Below are positions 35,531-46,908 of a stretch of DNA of 64,000 bases, piece by piece. This stretch comes from Myotis daubentonii (taxonomy: Eukaryota; Chordata; Mammalia; Chiroptera; Vespertilionidae). A program made the translations under genes and the position numbers. How positions within the stretch are numbered: the first letter of the stretch is position 1; every line of letters begins with the position of its first letter. A model generated the notes under the pieces. It saw only the letters and a list, made by a program, of their open reading frames with translations. It had not been told where the DNA came from and made no database searches. Where the stretch lies: the NCBI RefSeq assembly GCF_963259705.1, contig NC_081844.1, forward strand, positions 39,993,341 to 40,057,340, written 5' to 3'.

Positions 35531-36579
35531 TGAATAGGTGCACTGGGCAACTGCCAAAATGTAAAAGCACACACAGGCTTTTCGCTCTCAACTTAAAATA
35601 TTTTAATATTTACAATGAATTCTGAGCAGAAAGATTTTATTTTACTATTATTATTTGTACTGGATATTATCAATCCTTTTACAATCAACACAATGGAATA
35701 GTATAGCTCAAACTAAAAAGAAACAGGAAATCTAAGTGGCTGAGAAACTTGCCCAAGTTGTTCTTTCTAGAGTAAGTCTGGAGTATTTCTCGCAAATAGC
35801 CCGTCGTTAAAACACACACATCCTCTCAATGGCCAGTGCTGGCTGTTGTTTCCAAAGTAAAGGAAACAAAATATTCAGGGAGAATTTTAGGCAAGTGTGA
35901 TGCTAACAGGTTCTTCATAATGAAAGAAAATCCTCTCAAATTTAAGATAAAGCTTTTGATCTTTCAGAAAACCTTTCTCATGTTTCCTCATTTAGAGAAA
36001 TACAATGAAACCACTCACCCCACCCCAAATTCCAACAATCTCGTCTAAACCTGGAGCAGTTGAATAAGATTCATGTTTTTAAATATCAGAAGCCATATTT
36101 CATTCACAAATGAAATTATTTCTAATCTACAGAAAACATCTATGCTAGGATTTGAGGATAACCGGAGTTCGTAATCCATCTTTATTCTCATTTAAACCTT
36201 TTAAGAAACTCTGCCAAGCCCAATGAATAGCATAAGGTATTGGAATTTAATTCATCTTCCTACCCTATCTCCAGAAGCCAAGAGAAAATTTAATGAGGCG
36301 ATTCAGTTAGAGAAATTAAGGTTATTATGAAATTTAATCAGAGAATTCTCGGGAGCCTGATGGCGTTATGAAGGTATTTTATAAATGACTGTCACCACCC
36401 TTAGCATTTTTTTTCCTCTTTAAGACAGAGCATATAATAGTAGGGACATTCATCTACCAGTATAAGCAAGGCTGCAGATTTATCGGCAAAATCCTTAATG
36501 ACGGAATGAAGTCCGGCTGCAAAATATCTGTGCCTCACCCAATTGGAACAGAAGGTCAATGTCTCATTGAACAGACCAT

Positions 36580-36792
36580 CGAATCTCAGTGGGAAGGCAG
36601 GGATGCTGGGCGTGGGGTAACAGATCAACCAAAGGACTTGTATGCATGCCTATAAGCATAACCAATGGACAAAGACAGTGGGAGGGGGCGAGGGCATGTG
36701 CTGGGGGGTGCAAGTGGCCGGGGAGAGGTCAATGGGGGAAAAAGGAGACATATGTAATACTTTAAACAATAAAGAATTTTTTTTAAAAAAAA
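36580..36792 (+). mobile_element. L1 3' UTR insertion, 5' truncated
   Basis: Contains tcagtgggaaggcagggatg, ggacttgtatgcatgcctat, aagcataaccaatggacaaa and acatatgtaatactttaaac, ending in aataaagaa and A-rich tail. The same UTR type ends the L1 at 50342-52140. Confidence 0.8.
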
Positions 36793-36976
36793 GCTGTGGT
36801 ACATTTATACCATGGAATACCATGCAGCAGTAAAAAAGAAGGACCTCTTACCTTTGAGACAACATGGAAGGACCTGGAGAGTATCATGCTAAGTGAAATA
36901 AGCCAGTCAGAGAAAGACAAGTATCATAAGATCTCACTCATATGTGGAATCTAAGTAACAAAATAAATTGATGAAC
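36793..36976 (+). mobile_element. L1 ORF2 tail remnant
   Basis: Contains gctgtggtacatttatacca, aagtgaaataagccagtcag and tcactcatatgtggaatcta, then stops abruptly at the junction with a duplicated segment. Confidence 0.75.
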
Positions 36977-37105
36977 TTGGGAAAGAAGCACATGAAAAGA
37001 TGCTCCTCATCATGTTATCAGGGAAATGCCAGTTAAAACAACGAGATACCACTACATACCTATTAGAATGATCAGAATCCAAAACACTGCAAACACCAAA
37101 GGCTG
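36977..37105 (+). repeat. 129-bp direct duplicate of 34164-34292
   Basis: Both begin ttgggaaagaagcacatgaa and end accaaaggctg; they differ at only two of 129 positions. At 34 kb the L1 text continues on both sides; here it breaks at both edges, so this copy is the derived one. Confidence 0.95.
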
Positions 37106-37123
37106 TTTCTCTAGCTGTCTTAG

Positions 37124-37235
37124 AGTTCCTGAAGCCAAGTTGTGGTTTAGATTCGTGGACCCATTCCTTTCTGTAAACCTATCATAATTGCCTGCTTTCT
37201 TTCCCACCCCCACCAGAATCTAAGCACCTAGAAGG
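37124..37235 (-). repeat. 112-bp inverted duplicate of 39375-39486
   Basis: The reverse complement of this segment matches 39375-39486 at 109 of 112 positions (from ccttctaggtgcttagattc to ggcttcaggaact). It is separated from the preceding direct duplicate by 18 unmatched bases. Confidence 0.95.
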
Positions 37236-37241
37236 GTCTTA

Positions 37242-37268
37242 GGAATAAGACTAAGGGAGTCTTATTCC
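37242..37268. repeat. Perfect 11-bp inverted repeat with 5-base loop
   Basis: ggaataagact at 37242-37252 and agtcttattcc at 37258-37268, loop aaggg, seven bases beyond the inverted duplicate. Confidence 0.9.
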
Positions 37269-37734
37269 AACATCTAGAAGGGTTCAGGAATCTGGAGAAG
37301 GGGCTGCGTATAAATTCTTAAAGAGTCTAGAGACGAAACATAAATTTGGAAGGCATTTTGGGGAGCCAGAGAAGACTTAGCTAAAGGAATCAATTTCTCC
37401 TGTCTCTGTGGACCCCTTGCTTTTTATGAACACAAATTGTCCTAACGCAAGGTAGATACACATATCAAAGGCAAGGTTTAGTATACAGAATCCATTGTCA
37501 GATTGGAGGAACTGCCTATGGCTGTTCAGGTATTTGGCCAGTAGGAGGCAATAACATGTAGATTGAAATGCCCTCAGCTGTCTGGCAGCAAGCAATCATC
37601 TATGCAAATCTTTAGGTGTGGGGACATGCCCTTAGCCATTTCCAGCAGGCAATCCTCAAGGTTCCATCAACCTTTTGATGAAACTTCTTGCGTTTATGAC
37701 ATGCTGGAATTAGCTTCCTGCAATGAACCGAGTG

Positions 37735-37975
37735 GATCCAGAGACATGGAAGCATGGAACAGAGTGTGGATTCTCAGAGTGAAGGCAGGGGAAAGTGGGT
37801 GGGAGGGAGGAAATACAAAGACCTTCTATGCATATATGCTTAACTCATGGACACAGACAGTGGGGTGGTGAAGGCTGAGGGTGGGGGGACCGGGTGGGCT
37901 GGAGGGGATCAATGGGGGAGAAAAAGGGACATATGTAAGACTTTCAACAATAAAGGTTTTAAAAAAAAGTTCAAT
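37735..37975 (+). mobile_element. L1/HAL1-type 3' end remnant
   Basis: Contains agagacatggaagcatggaa, gattctcagagtgaaggcag, gcttaactcatggacacaga and gacatatgtaagactttcaa, ending in caataaagg and an A-rich tail. Confidence 0.7.
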
Positions 37976-39102
37976 GTCTATTAAATTCCATCCTCACTGT
38001 GGTGTAGAAAGGTTTAAGAAAAAATGCCAATGGCAAAACCACCTCGACCTATCATTCAGGCAAAGAAATGTAGAAGACTAACACCTGAATCTTTGGGCAA
38101 TTCAGATACTAAATCCAACTTAAATAAGAAAGGTATGCAAGGTAATTTTGGTTGTTTTTCTTTTCTTTTGTACAAAATTGTTTTAAAACGCACAACCTAA
38201 AGCATCCTTTTCACTTCAACCGTATACTCTTATAGATGTGAGCTATTTACTAGTTAGTTAATTAATGAATGGACAATTGCCACAAGAAATGAAAGTGATA
38301 TTTTTTGATTAAAGTAGAATGTGTAAAACACTTCATTTATTTAGCTTCTATTGCTTTGGAATTGTTTATTACTTACAAGGTTTAAGTTTACCTTTGCACT
38401 TTTTATGAAGTGTTTGCTAAAGTAAATCAGTGGTTGAAAAAATGTTATAGGAGGGAAAAGTTAACGTACTGAACCATCTAACGTAGAAACAATATATGGA
38501 CAGCATTCTCAGTAATCATTGAAGCCAGTCTCAAAAAAAGGAATGTTTGTAAAAATGCAGTCGATTATCTAGCCAATCCTAATTATTACAAGTTTCAAAA
38601 GAATTATAAAAAAGAATTATAGTTTTATATGGTTCTATAGTTCTAACATTTCAATACTTAGAAATAAGCTTCTCAGTTAAGTAAAAAAGGTAAAGTTTTA
38701 CTGTATCACATACCTGAAGAAGTCTTGTGATTGGCACCCTATCAATGACAGCTAAACCTAAAGCACTATTACATTTCTATACTCAAATGACCTTGCTTCC
38801 TGAATTTTTCATATCAATCCCATTTTCATGTAATTTTATCCTTCTCATAGGTGAAGACGTAAGGCGTGTTTTAATTTTATGCCTTTGTAAGGTTATCCAG
38901 AGAAACGGATTCACACAGGCTTCTTTTTTGGCTTGGTTGCTTTGCTTGTTGTTTTAAATGTAAGATTACTGTCTTGACAGCTAGAGAAAGATACTAATAT
39001 TACTGCTGCCGGAACTGTAATCCCAGCCCCTGGACCAACTCTAGAACTTTCTTGAGGAGCCAAAGAGCTGAGTGCCCATAGCATCGTCAGAAGGCTCTTA
39101 GA
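37976..39102. other. Unassigned AT-rich intron
   Basis: No gene or transposon recognised. Confidence 0.6.
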
Positions 39103-39163
39103 AGTTTTAAAAGAGCCTTGTATTTATCCTGCCTTTTGTCCTGAACTCTATTATCGAAAGGAA
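39103..39163 (+). repeat. 61-bp dispersed direct repeat, copy 1
   Basis: Matches 40136-40196 at 57 of 61 positions; the shared core is agagccttgtatttatcctg. I recognise no transposon in it. Confidence 0.9.
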
Positions 39164-39299
39164 TGCTCCCCTAGCTAGTAGCGCTGATCCTTACTCAATC
39201 CAGTTCCCATAGGACTCCAGGGTACTAAGCAGAGAAAACCTGGGGTGTGAGGGGACTAATTCAGAACCTTTTGGATGGTCAGATCTGCTTCTTCAACCT

Positions 39300-39560
39300 G
39301 CTTTCTTTGTGCACCCACCACATCCCTAGCAGACTCACCTCTGGAGATAACAGAGACAAAAGTCATAGCATCTGCCTTCTAGGTGCTTAGATTCTGGTGG
39401 GGGTGGGAAAGAAAGCAGGCAATTATGATAGGGTTACAGAAAGGAATGGGTCCACGAGCCTAAACCACAACTTGGCTTCAGGAACTGGCATCTGGCCATC
39501 ACCGAGGCAACCAGTGTATTCCTGAAGTACGACCATGGGCTAGATGCCAGGACGTGCTGG
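39300..39560 (+). mobile_element. L2-like LINE remnant
   Basis: The stretch gagataacagagacaaaagt followed by ccttctaggtgcttagattc and tggtgggggtgggaaagaaa resembles L2 'total-of-stock' text (…cttacattctagtgggggag…). It holds the source (39375-39486) of the inverted copy near 37.1 kb. Confidence 0.5.
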
Positions 39561-40135
39561 TACAGCCTCTGGTATTAGAGAGGTGTTGAATAATAGTTTG
39601 GAAAATGCTGTCCAACTATAGGGGCTGGAAGGAATGTAATGAAAAGAAAAATCCATGAAGCTTAAGTTTGGGGACAAATGAAAGACAAGGGAGACAGGTT
39701 ACTACTTGATTCCATCCAGGCATTCTACACACGCCTGGCTGCCAGGTGCAGTAACCTAACTCTCCACCAGGCCTGAGAACTTGATTTGGATTCCTGGCTG
39801 GACAGCTCTATTCAGAGTACATGTACCAAGCATTTCACTTTTCCTTAGGGCTCACCTGGGTCTATCTGACCGTTTTTTGTTGTTGTTTGAAGATTTCTTC
39901 CTGAGTGCCCGTAGTGCCCTGTAGACTCGATTTAATCACACTAAGATCTTGCTCTTTCTCCTGGAACATACTTCGTGTTCCATGGGGAAGGCCAGTTAGA
40001 GATAAGCCTGAAACTACTGCGACCTTAGAGAGTGATCTGGGTCAAACCACAAGTTAATGACTTCTCCAAATAAAGCTTCTTAGGTTATCAAAAGCCAAAG
40101 GCTAAAACACTTATCACAATATGGACTCTTTTAAG

Positions 40136-40196
40136 AGTTTTTAAAGAGCCTTGTATTTATCCTGCCTTTTGTACTGAACTTTATTATTGAAAGGAA
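40136..40196 (+). repeat. 61-bp dispersed direct repeat, copy 2
   Basis: Partner of 39103-39163, 1,033 bp downstream, 57 of 61 positions identical. Confidence 0.9.
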
Positions 40197-40529
40197 ACAC
40201 TTGGACTTCTACTAAAATATCAAGATTAAATGATATAGTCTAACAATTACATCTTGGTTCTATCTTGCAAACCCCCACCCCCAAAATATTGGGTTGTATG
40301 TTTTTTCCTAGCTATGTTGATCTTTTTTTGCAAACCAGATATTGTTTGAGATTTATGACATTTGCCTGGAGCAATAGAAAATCCCCTCTATTAACTTTAT
40401 AAAGTCAGACATACAACATTAGGAAAGTGCAGAGGTCAACATTTCAGAATCACATGGTGGAAGGATACATTTCAACTTATCCAACAGACCTCCAACTAAA
40501 ATCAAAGTTGCTATAAAAATTATGAAGAA

Positions 40530-40752
40530 GCCCTGACTGGTTTGGCTCAGTGGATAGAGCGTCGGCCTGCGGACTGGGGGGTCCCAGGTTCGATTCCGGT
40601 CCGAGGCATGTGCCTTGGTTGCGGGCGCATCCCCAGTGGGGGGTGTGCAGGAAGGAGGCAGCTGATCGATGTTTCTCTCTCATCGATGTTTCTGGCTCTC
40701 TGTCCCTCTCCCTTCCTCTCTGTAGAAGAATCAATAAAGTATATATTTTTAA
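40530..40752 (+). mobile_element. Ves SINE, young-looking
   Basis: Head gccctgactggtttggctca, intact B-box-like ggttcgattccgg, and a gaatcaataaagtatatatt tail. The perfect 15-bp duplication aaaaattatgaagaa lies at 40515-40529 and 40753-40767. Confidence 0.97.
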
Positions 40753-40767
40753 AAAAATTATGAAGAA

Positions 40768-42039
40768 TCCTTTTTAGTAATAATAGGAAATTCATGTAAT
40801 TCATTTAAGGAGAAAAAAGACTTTTAAAGTTAAAGTTGAAAAATACAACTAGATTTGATGCGTTACATGCTTATTGGTCCTTTAATATTTATTGGAACAG
40901 AGGCATTTTTGTAAAACTCATAAGACTAAGTTTTATTCCAAATTTTTGGGTTGGCAGACTTTCCAAAATTACAGGTTCCTTGTTTGATTATGAAATACAG
41001 TACTAATAAAATATTAATCTGGAACCCTCCTAAGACAATGTATAATTATTCACATATGTCCATTATAGTCCAATTATCTTAGAGACTACTGCTCAATGCC
41101 TGACCACTTTTACAAACACTGCCATAGAAATCACAACTCTTTTTTCTTGCCAGCTTCAGCCTAGTCGTCCTTAACATTCGCAAATGGCAACTGCTTAGCT
41201 TCTAAAGAACTCAAGGTTTATGGGGAACAGTTCCTCACTGGGGAAACCTGCGCAGCACACAGAGCCAGGTTTGTCAGTTTTAATTCTGCAATAAAAACAT
41301 TGTCCAACATAAAAAAATACTAGCGGTTTAGAAGAAAAATGCTATTTTTTCTTGTTTAGATAAAGGAACTCGAATACTAAGAATACATCAGAGCACTCCC
41401 AATGAGGAGTCTTCTGTCATCATTTGGTCAACTTAAAATTATTAATAAAATATATACACTTTTATCCTATATTTATTATATTAGATGTCAATTAGGAGCA
41501 ACTGGTACTTCTCAGAGCATTATGTATATGACTATATACACTTGCCCAAAGTGAAATTTTTCCTAAATTGATCAAGTACGTACAAAGGGAGAAACAGGGT
41601 TGTGGTCCCACATTTTAATATTTTCCGTAAAAGCTGTCTTAAACATTTGGCTCCTGCCTTCAGTCATGAGAAACCTATTTTGAAGAAATAATTATTCTCT
41701 ATTTAATGCCCAATGTAGAGGAACAGAAGGAAATACACATGGAACTTTGAATGTTGCTATTGTCTTTATAAATCCAACAGATAGATCTCAAAATGTTTTT
41801 AATCACTCCGTCATAGCATGTCACATCTTAATACGCTACTACATTCCAACCAAAAGAGTCATCGTAGCCAGTGAAACAGAAAAGCCAGTGAGGCGAGCCC
41901 GAGACAAACAGCAGACCAGAAGGAATCTCCATGTGACCAGGAGTTACTCCCTGGATCTCTCTGGATCGCAGTCTAAATTTTCCATTTGTAAAAAAAGAAT
42001 TAGAGATGGAAAAAAAAATCAATGGTGGAGGGGATGACT
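40768..42039. other. Unassigned intron
   Basis: No repeat recognised. A 96-codon frame at 41747-42037 lacks any known motif. Confidence 0.6.
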
Positions 42040-42365
42040 AGGTAGAACATAGAAAAATTTTTAGGACAGTGAAAATACAATGTAAGATACTATAATGATG
42101 GATACCTGACATATTTGTCCAAAGCTGTAGTAAGTGTAACACTGACAGTGAATCCTAATGCAAACTGTGAACTTTGTGTGATTATAGCATGTCAATGTAG
42201 GTTTATCAATTGTAACCAATACACCACCCTTGTGGGAGATGTTGATAATGGAGGGTCTCTGCAGGTTTAGGGAGGGAGTGAGCAGGAAGTATATGAGAAA
42301 TCTCTGTACCTTCCTCTCAATTTTTCTGTGAATCCAAAACTACTGTAAAGAAATCATCTTTAAAA
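42040..42365 (+). mobile_element. L1M-type 3' UTR remnant
   Basis: Contains atactataatgatggatacc, ttatcaattgtaaccaatac, gtgggagatgttgataatgg and ctgtaccttcctctcaattt, the same UTR type as 34800-35120. Confidence 0.75.
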
Positions 42366-42376
42366 CAGGAAAGATA

Positions 42377-42586
42377 GCCCAGTCGGTGTGAGTCAGTGGT
42401 TGAGTGTTGACCCTATGAACCAGGAAGTCATGGTTCAATTCCTGGTCAGGGCATATGCCCGGGTTGCGGTATCGATCTCCAATGTGGTGTGTGCAGGAGG
42501 CACCCGATCAATGATTCTCTCTCATCATTGATATTTCTAACTCTCTCACTCGCCCTTCCTCTCTGAAATCAATACAAAAAAAGAAA
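42377..42586 (+). mobile_element. Ves SINE
   Basis: Head cccagtcggtgtgagtcagt, B-box-like ggttcaattcctgg, tcatcattgatatttc and an A-rich tail. Flanked by gaaagata at 42369-42376 and 42587-42594. Confidence 0.93.
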
Positions 42587-43301
42587 GAAAGATAATCTAG
42601 ATAATCTATACTCAAAACTCAATTGGGAGCTATATAACCATCCTGATTACTCTTAAAAATCTGTCTAAGCAGTCTGGAACTTTAAAATGCTTTCTAAAAG
42701 TCAAGTAGTTATTTGTAAGGCACTATAGATGCTATTATTTCATTTAATAATCCTTGTTAATTACTTGCAATTTCTGTTGACTTAAACTGACTTTTAATAA
42801 GCAAGGATATCAATGAAATAACTATGAAAACACTTAACTGTTAAATTAATTTGCCTTAAATAAAACCGTTAAGTTTAGTCACTTCATACAAAATTAGTGT
42901 TAAAAAGCAAGCATTGAAAAAAAAAAGAAAGTGAACATTTTTTCTACATATTGTCAACTCCTCTAAAATAATCTGGCGTTACCTTTGGGTGACCTCTCTG
43001 AGATTTATGGTCTTTCAGTGCAGAGCTGCTCTTGTCAGCTGTATGTGAGAGAGAAGAAAGCTGTTGTGACTCACCCTATAAAGAATCCCTATAAAATTAC
43101 AGAGCAGTCAACCATACTGCCTGCTGGTATCTGGCCGTCTTGTCATTAAAGAGATGAAATTTTAACCTGAAAACTGAAGAGTTCAATGTGTTTTTCACAC
43201 TTTAAAACTGATAGGCTGACAAACTTTTACATTAGGTCATGTTGCCCAGAGACACATTCAAATAATTGCAACAGACCTGATTGCTATTTTTATATATTTT
43301 A

Positions 43302-45220
43302 TTTTATTTTATTTTATTTTTTTAATTAAATCTTTATTGTTCAGATTATTACATTTGTTCCTCTTTTTTTTTCCCCCCATAACTCCCCTCCTCCCAGTTC
43401 CCGCCCCACCCTCCGCCCTCACTCCTCACCCACTGTCCTCATCCATAGGTGCACGATTTTTGTCCAGTCTCTTCCCACATCTCACACACCCCTTTCCCCC
43501 CCAAGAATAGTCAGTCCATTCCCTTTCTATGTCCCTGATTCTATTATAATCAACAGTTCATTCTGTTCATCAGATTATTTATTCACTTGATTCTTAGATT
43601 CACTTGTTGATAGATGCATATTTGTTGTTCATAATTTGTATCTTTACCTTTTTCTTCCTCTTCCTCTTCTTAAAGGATACCTTTCAGCATTTCATATAAT
43701 CCTGGTTTGGTGGTGATGAACTCCTTTAGCTTTTCCTTATCTGTGAAGCTCTTTATCTGACCTTCAATTCTGAATGATAGCTTTGCTGGATAAAGTAATC
43801 TTGGTTGTAGGTTCTTGGTATTCATCACTTTGAATATCTCTTGCCACTCCCTTCTGGCCTGCAAAGTTTCTGTTGAGAAATCAGCTGACAATCGTATGGG
43901 TATTCCCTTGTAGGTAACTGAGTTTCTTTCTCTTGCTGTTTTTAAGATTCTCTCTTTATCTTTTGCTCTTGGCATTTTAATTATGATGTGTCTTGGTGTG
44001 GTCCTCTTTGGATTCCTTTTGTTTGGGGTTCTCCGCGCTTCTTGGACCTGTAAGTCCATTTCTTTCACCAGGTGGGGGGAAGTTTTCTGTCATTATTTCT
44101 TCAAATAGGTTTTCAATATCTTGCTCTCTCTCATCTTCTGGCACCCCTATAATTCTGATGTTGGTACGCTTGAAGCTGTCCCAGAGGCTCCTTACACTAT
44201 CCTCGCATTTTTGGATTCTTTTTTCATTTTGCTTTTCCGGTTGGATGTTTTTTGCTTCCTCGCATTTCAAATCATTGACTTGATTCTTGCGCTCCTCTGG
44301 TCTGCTGTCGGGCGTCTGTATAATATTCGTTATTTCAGTCCGTGTATGCTTAATTTCTAGTTGGTTCCCCAATATAAGATCGAGGGTCTTATTAGTTTTC
44401 ATGTAGATCTCATTAAGTTTATCGGCAGCTTCTAAACAGTTCTTGAGAGACCTTAAAAGTGTGGTTCTGAACTCTATATCTTCCATTGACAATTTTGTCC
44501 TGTTTCTTTGTCTCCGCATTTTGTTATGCTTCCTTGGTGCACCCCCTGGTGGTCTTTGTTCGCAGTCTTATAGTTAAATCTTGATTGTTGTAGCTAATTC
44601 CAGGGAGGGTTTGACCTCCAGGCCAAGTGGCTATGAGAATCAGCTGTGTCAGCAGTGAGAGAACTTCTGTCCTCTAGGGAGGTGCTAATCTAGCCTTTGC
44701 CTGAGGCTATCTGGCAAATGGTTCTGCGCTGGGCTTGGGCAGGGCGGGTCGCACAGGATCAACAGGGTGGGCCGGAGAGAGCAGTTATGGCGGCTCTCAG
44801 TCCTGTCCCCAGGGGCTCTGCCTCTCTGAGTCCCAGCACCCGCTGCAAAGCTGGGAGAGAAAGCTGCACTCGCTCTGACCGAAGCCAGACAGTCCCGCTT
44901 CTCCCGTTTGAGTCTGGGTCCCTAAAGACTCGCCTGGATCTGGTGCTCAGAGTCTGCGACTCCCTCCCGATTGAAAACAACAACCGCGCCCTCCGCCGCC
45001 AGCCCGCTCCGCGCACTCCGCACCTCAGAACTTGACCTCAGCACTGCGCCTCCTCTGAGTGTCCGTGTGCGTTTCTCTTTCCTCCTAGTTGTAGGACTTC
45101 CACTCAGCCAGCCTTCCTGTGGTTCTGGGTGATGTCCCTTCTGTTTTTTGGTTTCACTTTTGAAGTAGTTGTTCAAAGCAGCAAACTCCGGCGTTAACCT
45201 ATGCCGCCATCTTGGTTCTC
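43302..45220 (-). mobile_element. Nearly full-length HAL1-type half-LINE (ORF2-less L1)
   Basis: On the minus strand it starts GAGAACCAAGATGGCGGCAT, an L1 5' end, followed by a 0.7-kb CpG-rich 5'UTR (44520-45220), ORF1 (44519-43670), then directly a 0.35-kb 3'UTR ending aataaagatttaatt plus an A-rich (aaaat)n tail. No reverse transcriptase or endonuclease sequence lies between ORF1 and the 3'UTR. The perfect 18-bp duplication ctatttttatatatttta flanks it (43284-43301 and 45221-45238), so it inserted as one complete unit rather than losing ORF2 later. This matches half-LINE HAL1 elements, which need an L1's ORF2 protein in trans (family knowledge). Antisense frames in the 5'UTR are not genes. 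Confidence 0.88.
43670..44519 (-). pseudogene. L1-type ORF1 protein gene with one frameshift
   Basis: This is the ORF1p RNA-binding chaperone of the half-LINE. The first frame (Met at 44519) gives the N-terminal and coiled-coil part, with LRSLKNCLEAADKLNE and then an RRM start (NIRIIGVPEDEREQDIENLF). A second frame supplies NKRNPKRTTPRHIIIKM and the C-terminal domain to its stop at 43670. The frames switch by one base; the likely site is the G6 run at 44074-44079 (C6 in sense), next to the ENFPPP codons. Apart from this slip I see no internal stop. As read it is inactive; the rest of the element looks well kept. Confidence 0.85.
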
Positions 45221-45289
45221 CTATTTTTATATATTTTAAAAGAACATTTTACAATTTAATTCTTGAACATTTTGGTGACCCTATACAGT

Positions 45290-45364
45290 TAAAGCTCCAT
45301 GAATGGGGCGGGTGGGGGGTGGGGCACAATGGGGAGATAAGGACACATATGTAATACCTTAATC

Positions 45365-45400
<36 letters not shown>
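45290..45400 (+). mobile_element. Short L1 3' end with (AAT)n tail
   Basis: Only the last part of an L1-type 3'UTR is present (aatggggagataaggacaca, tatgtaataccttaatcaat), followed by (aat)n at 45367-45399. It lies 50 bp beyond the half-LINE duplication and has the opposite orientation. Confidence 0.7.
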
Positions 45401-45408
45401 CAAAAGGC

Positions 45409-45409
<1 letters not shown>

Positions 45410-45440
<31 letters not shown>
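45410..45440. repeat. (CA)n microsatellite
   Basis: About 15 CA units directly following the (AAT)n-tailed L1 end. Confidence 0.95.
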
Positions 45441-45443
<3 letters not shown>

Positions 45444-46179
45444 CTCCAAAGGAATTCCAATAATTTTTAGTACTCTGCCATCGAATAGCTTGTTTATCCT
45501 CTCCATGGTTGAGCTTTGAGTTATAAAATCTATCTTTTCTAAGGTTATAATGTTATAATACATGCATTTTTGAAGCATTGCGACTCTTTATGCCTCCTGG
45601 ATCTTTCTGCTTGTTTATAAGAATTTCATTGTTATTCATGTGTAGATGGCAGGTGGCCCTATTCGGGGTTTTCTATGAACACTTCTTTCTAGACCAGTAT
45701 GCATGCTGCCTACAAATCTACTCATTCTTCCCTTGGTGTCCACCATTATTTTGATCTTAATATAAATTTTTTAAAGTAGTTTCAAAATAGCAGTCCATAA
45801 TGTTAGACATCAAGAGAATAAAAGTACATATAAAATCCACACAGTGATGCCCACCATAATGAAACTTCAATGAACAAGAGCACTTAGACAATGTGTGTGC
45901 ACACGCACACACTTGCACACGCACTATTATGGTATTTGGCATTTGATTTTCTGGTGATCTAAAAATTCCTTTTGTTGCCAGTCCCTTTCTTGCTACTGAA
46001 AATCTATGTATAATATCAGTATGCTTTCTTACCTCATATGTTAAAAATGATGAGAAGCATGGTAGAGCAAAAAGGATGCCAGATTTGTCACTGGAAGACT
46101 CAGGCCTGTATCATTACTATCCACTACTGGGCCTGTCTAGTCAGACGTAAAATTAAAAACAAAAACAAAAACTGGACTA

Positions 46180-46570
46180 GCTCAGTAGTTTTTAATAAAC
46201 GGTACTGGTAAGAACCACCTATGTTTTTTAAAGCACACATGCTCAGCCTCATAGACAGAGAATTGTTTTTAAAAGAATAGCTTATTGATTTTTAGAGAAC
46301 GGGAGAGGGAAAGAGAGAAACATTGATGTGAGAGCAAAACATCAATGGGCTGCCTCCTACACACCCCTTACCAGGGATCTGGCCTGCAATCCAAGTATGT
46401 GCCCTGACGGGGAATTGAACTGGCAACCTTTTGGTGCGTGGATGATGACGCCCAACTGAGCCACACAGACCAGGGCCACACAGAGAATTTTTACCTCAGT
46501 AGATCTAGTGGGGATTCAGCTAGGAACATCTATTTTGAAAAAGTTTCCAGGTGGTTCTAACATAAGCACT
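46180..46570 (+). mobile_element. MER5-type hAT remnant split by a Ves SINE
   Basis: Left part: ctcagtagtttttaataaac and aagaaccacctatgtttttt. Right part: ggggattcagctaggaacat and tttccaggtggttctaacat. The two halves join across the SINE at 46265-46479. Confidence 0.6.
46265..46479 (-). mobile_element. Ves SINE
   Basis: Reverse orientation, cttattgatttttagagaac to ccaactgagccacacagacc. The perfect duplication acagagaatt is at 46255-46264 and 46480-46489. Confidence 0.93.
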
Positions 46571-46639
46571 CCTAGCAGTAAGCACTCCTAGAAATGGTTA
46601 TTTCTGATACAAGGACAACTAAGATAATCTAAAATTTAG

Positions 46640-46829
46640 AAGATGATCGCACATGTGGCTACTGAGCACTTGAAATGTGGCAAGTCCAAAGTGAGATGCT
46701 GTAAGTATAAAATACAAACCAGAATTCAAAGGAAAACAATTTAAAGTATTTCAATATTTTTATATGGATATAATAGATACTAGTATATTGGGGAAAATAT
46801 GTTCAAGTTAATTTCACTTGGGTGTTTTA

Positions 46830-46908
<79 letters not shown>

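Noticed and set aside
44697..45035. 112-codon plus-strand frame in CpG-rich DNA that might mark a gene promoter
   Set aside because: It is antisense to the 5'UTR of the half-LINE; the CpG richness belongs to that retrotransposon and not to GALNT7 exon 1.
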